Part shown: piece after piece, positions 62,578 to 64,000 of the stretch
How the letters are laid out: each line of letters begins with the position of its first letter
Position numbering within the stretch: the stretch's first letter is position 1
Assembly (NCBI GenBank): GCA_963676655.2
Contig: CAXXKX010000002.1
Location: forward strand, 992,001-1,056,000
Source: G963676655 sp963676655
GTDB taxonomy: Bacteria; Verrucomicrobiota; Lentisphaeria; Victivallales; Victivallaceae
Direction of reading: 5' to 3'
DNA: 64,000 nt
Program-made: the position numbers and the translations under genes
The notes under the pieces: generated by a model
The model's input: the letters and a program-made list of their open reading frames with translations, nothing else
Database searches by the model: none
What the model was told of the DNA's origin: nothing

Positions 62578-62836
62578 ATTCTTGAGTAATTTCATTCAAT
62601 TATGGACAATCCACAAAAACAACGAAAGACTCTGATTAATGATGACCGTGCATCTTTATTTGCAATGCATCTTATTGAGGTATATATTTAGTTGAGGAGT
62701 TCTAGAAAAAACTTGAAATCAATTTTTGCACCCTGAAAACTCAATTTAAGGCGTTTTTTAGAGGGATTTTATGGCTGCTTCAGGGCAAAGTGTCGTTTTA
62801 TATGAGAGCATCCTCTAATGATGAAAGGGAAATAAG

Positions 62837-63208
62837 TTGAGCAGGACAGGAGAAAAATATTTTATCCGTGCCAGAGAAGTTGCAAAAAAAGGGAGTTATG
62901 ATGAGGCCATCGCATTACTTGCCAAAATACCTGAATCATATTGTTGGAACTGTTTTGAATTGATCTTTAAAGCAAGAATTATACAATTAAGTGATAATCC
63001 GCAAATATACAATTTGAGCGACGCAGAGTTGGCATTGCATAGGGCATTAGAAGTATTTCCAGATAATGTCGAAGCATTTATTGAGATGGGGCATTTCCAG
63101 TCTGCAGTAAATGACAACCCTCAAATAGCTCGTGAGTTTTTTGAAAAAGCAAGAGATATGTGCAATCATTATTTAGAGGAAATAACCGAAGGTTTAAGTG
63201 ACTTGTAA
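62837..63208 (+). CDS. Small TPR-like protein, unknown
   Basis: 123 aa from TTG, preceded by an AGGGA site; no in-frame ATG exists near. Helical pairs ARGEVAKKGSYDEAIALLAK-like at the N-terminus (SYDEAIALLAKIP), AELALHRALEVFPDNVEAF and PQIAREFFEKARDMC follow the tetratricopeptide pattern. Probably a protein-interaction module. Low GC content relative to the window. Function unknown. Confidence 0.6.
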   Translation: MSRTGEKYFIRAREVAKKGSYDEAIALLAKIPESYCWNCFELIFKARIIQLSDNPQIYNLSDAELALHRALEVFPDNVEAFIEMGHFQSAVNDNPQIAREFFEKARDMCNHYLEEITEGLSDL

Positions 63209-63282
63209 TCCAGGGTTTAAATACCTTAACTTGGTGCCATTTATTAATTACTTACTATCCTAAATTGTGGAGTATGTGAACA

Positions 63283-63708
63283 ATGAAAAATAAGTTTGTC
63301 GGTGCTGAATCATATTTGTCCTATCTGTTTTTTATATTTACCATAAGTATAATGATTGGTTTTCTTATCATAAATATTTTTCAGCCATTTGATAACAATG
63401 AATTGGCTATGAGAAATTTAAGATATTTATTCGGCTTAGGGTTTTTTGTCTTTATAGGCTCATGTTACATAAGAAAAAAGCCTGCTGAAGACAAGGAAAT
63501 AAAAACATGTTTAATGGAAAAAATTTTGTTGATTTGGAGAAATGTAGTTCTATTTATTATTGCTCTCTTTATACTGGTTCATTTCTTATTTTCACTTGAT
63601 GAGTCGATGATGAAAATTGTGGTCAATGTTTTATTTTGCCCGTATATTATATTCAGTCTTTGTTATTTATTGTGGAAACGAATAAAAAATAAAAAAAAGT
63701 CACCGTGA
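63283..63708 (+). CDS. Four-helix membrane protein, unknown
   Basis: 141 aa with four predicted transmembrane helices (about 10-32, 48-64, 83-103, 113-132) and basic ends (KKKSP). No family recognised. AT-rich like its neighbours. Confidence 0.65.
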   Translation: MKNKFVGAESYLSYLFFIFTISIMIGFLIINIFQPFDNNELAMRNLRYLFGLGFFVFIGSCYIRKKPAEDKEIKTCLMEKILLIWRNVVLFIIALFILVHFLFSLDESMMKIVVNVLFCPYIIFSLCYLLWKRIKNKKKSP

Positions 63709-63789
63709 TCACATCAAATGTCGTGTTTGGGAGGCTGATGGAGTCATTGAAAGATGGAAGTTTTATTCTGTAATATAAGGAATTATAAA

Positions 63790-64000
63790 ATGCTATGTAA
63801 CAGGTTAATAATATTGCTTATATTTTTACTGTTTGCGGATGCAAACTGTATCGCGCAATCAAAGTCTTCAGAGAGTAGTTTTGAGGGTCGTACTATTAGT
63901 TATGTAAACAAAGCAAAATCTTATATTGCAGCAAATAAGAAATCAACAAAGATAGATACTGATGTGCCTGTACGATCAATTCAAGTTGAACGTTACGATA
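63790..64000 (+). CDS. Exported protein, 3' truncated by the window
   Basis: Begins at ATG 63790 after an AAGGA ribosome site (8 bases) and stays open to the window end (70 codons). The start MLCNRLIILLIFLLFADANC is a signal peptide, then a Ser/Lys-rich segment (QSKSSESSFEGRTISYVNKA). Too short to assign a family. Confidence 0.65.
   Translation, partial: MLCNRLIILLIFLLFADANCIAQSKSSESSFEGRTISYVNKAKSYIAANKKSTKIDTDVPVRSIQVERYD

Noticed and set aside
62602..62691. 29-codon ORF after the REP array
   Set aside because: No ribosome site and no recognisable feature; length expected by chance.
62771..62818. 15-codon ORF with an AGAGGG site upstream of the TPR-like gene
   Set aside because: Could be a leader peptide, but there is no attenuator hairpin and no codon bias to support it.

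Overview
The window looks like a chromosomal segment of a Lentisphaerota-type bacterium (PVC superphylum, Victivallales/Lentisphaerales-like). The evidence is: two pseudopilin genes with the [20 protein letters not shown] N-terminus and a C-terminal H-x9-DG motif, each set beside a sugar-type regulator and secreted carbohydrate-active proteins; a GreA with a very long N-terminal extension, as known in Chlamydiae; a sulfatase, an SGNH esterase and lyase-like secreted enzymes; and an rnf operon typical of anaerobes. The phylum call is inference from gene content; no rRNA or tRNA gene was seen.

Layout. 1-3.2 kb: end of a beta-propeller glycosidase-like gene, two small exported proteins and an SBF-like transporter. 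3.25-4.81 kb: an intact IS4-family insertion sequence with 15-bp inverted ends and an 8-bp target duplication. 5-10.9 kb: glycan cassette 1 (LacI regulator behind a consensus promoter/operator, pseudopilin, 1329-aa secreted protein). 11-14.4 kb: DUF6159 membrane protein, sulfatase, permease-like protein. 14.6-22.8 kb: glycan cassette 2, with a GntR/LacI hybrid regulator, pseudopilin, secreted glycosidase-like protein and Gfo/Idh oxidoreductase on the minus strand, and two cytoplasmic glycosidase-like proteins divergently on the plus strand behind a palindrome-containing promoter and a structured leader. 23-28.3 kb: rnfABCDGE. 28.5-41 kb: mostly housekeeping (GreA, metallophosphoesterase, PanD, two Flp-type pilins, XseB, PIG-L deacetylase, a secreted LIM/DA1-like metallopeptidase, CaCA antiporter, HIT protein, PfkB kinase, flavin reductase, TrmL). 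40.4-46.7 kb: two sensor kinases and RsmI. 46.7-50.5 kb: zinc-ribbon/membrane protein cluster and a RAYT (REP-associated tyrosine transposase). 50.5-61.9 kb, minus strand: PL26/YetA-like enzyme, GT-C-like membrane protein, sialate O-acetylesterase family lipoprotein, RpoN, xylulokinase-like kinase. 62.1-62.6 kb: array of REP-type hairpins. 62.8-64 kb: AT-rich small genes of unknown role, the last one cut by the window end.

How it fits together. The two regulator/pseudopilin/secreted-enzyme cassettes suggest polysaccharide capture and degradation at the cell surface, with sugar oxidation and phosphorylation by the Gfo/Idh, PfkB and FGGY enzymes and energy conserved by the Rnf pump. Points of most interest: the repeated pseudopilin-regulator cassettes, the secreted LIM/DA1-type protease, a hairpin array whose stems covary, and a short dyad motif recurring in four intergenic regions, one copy directly upstream of the RAYT gene.
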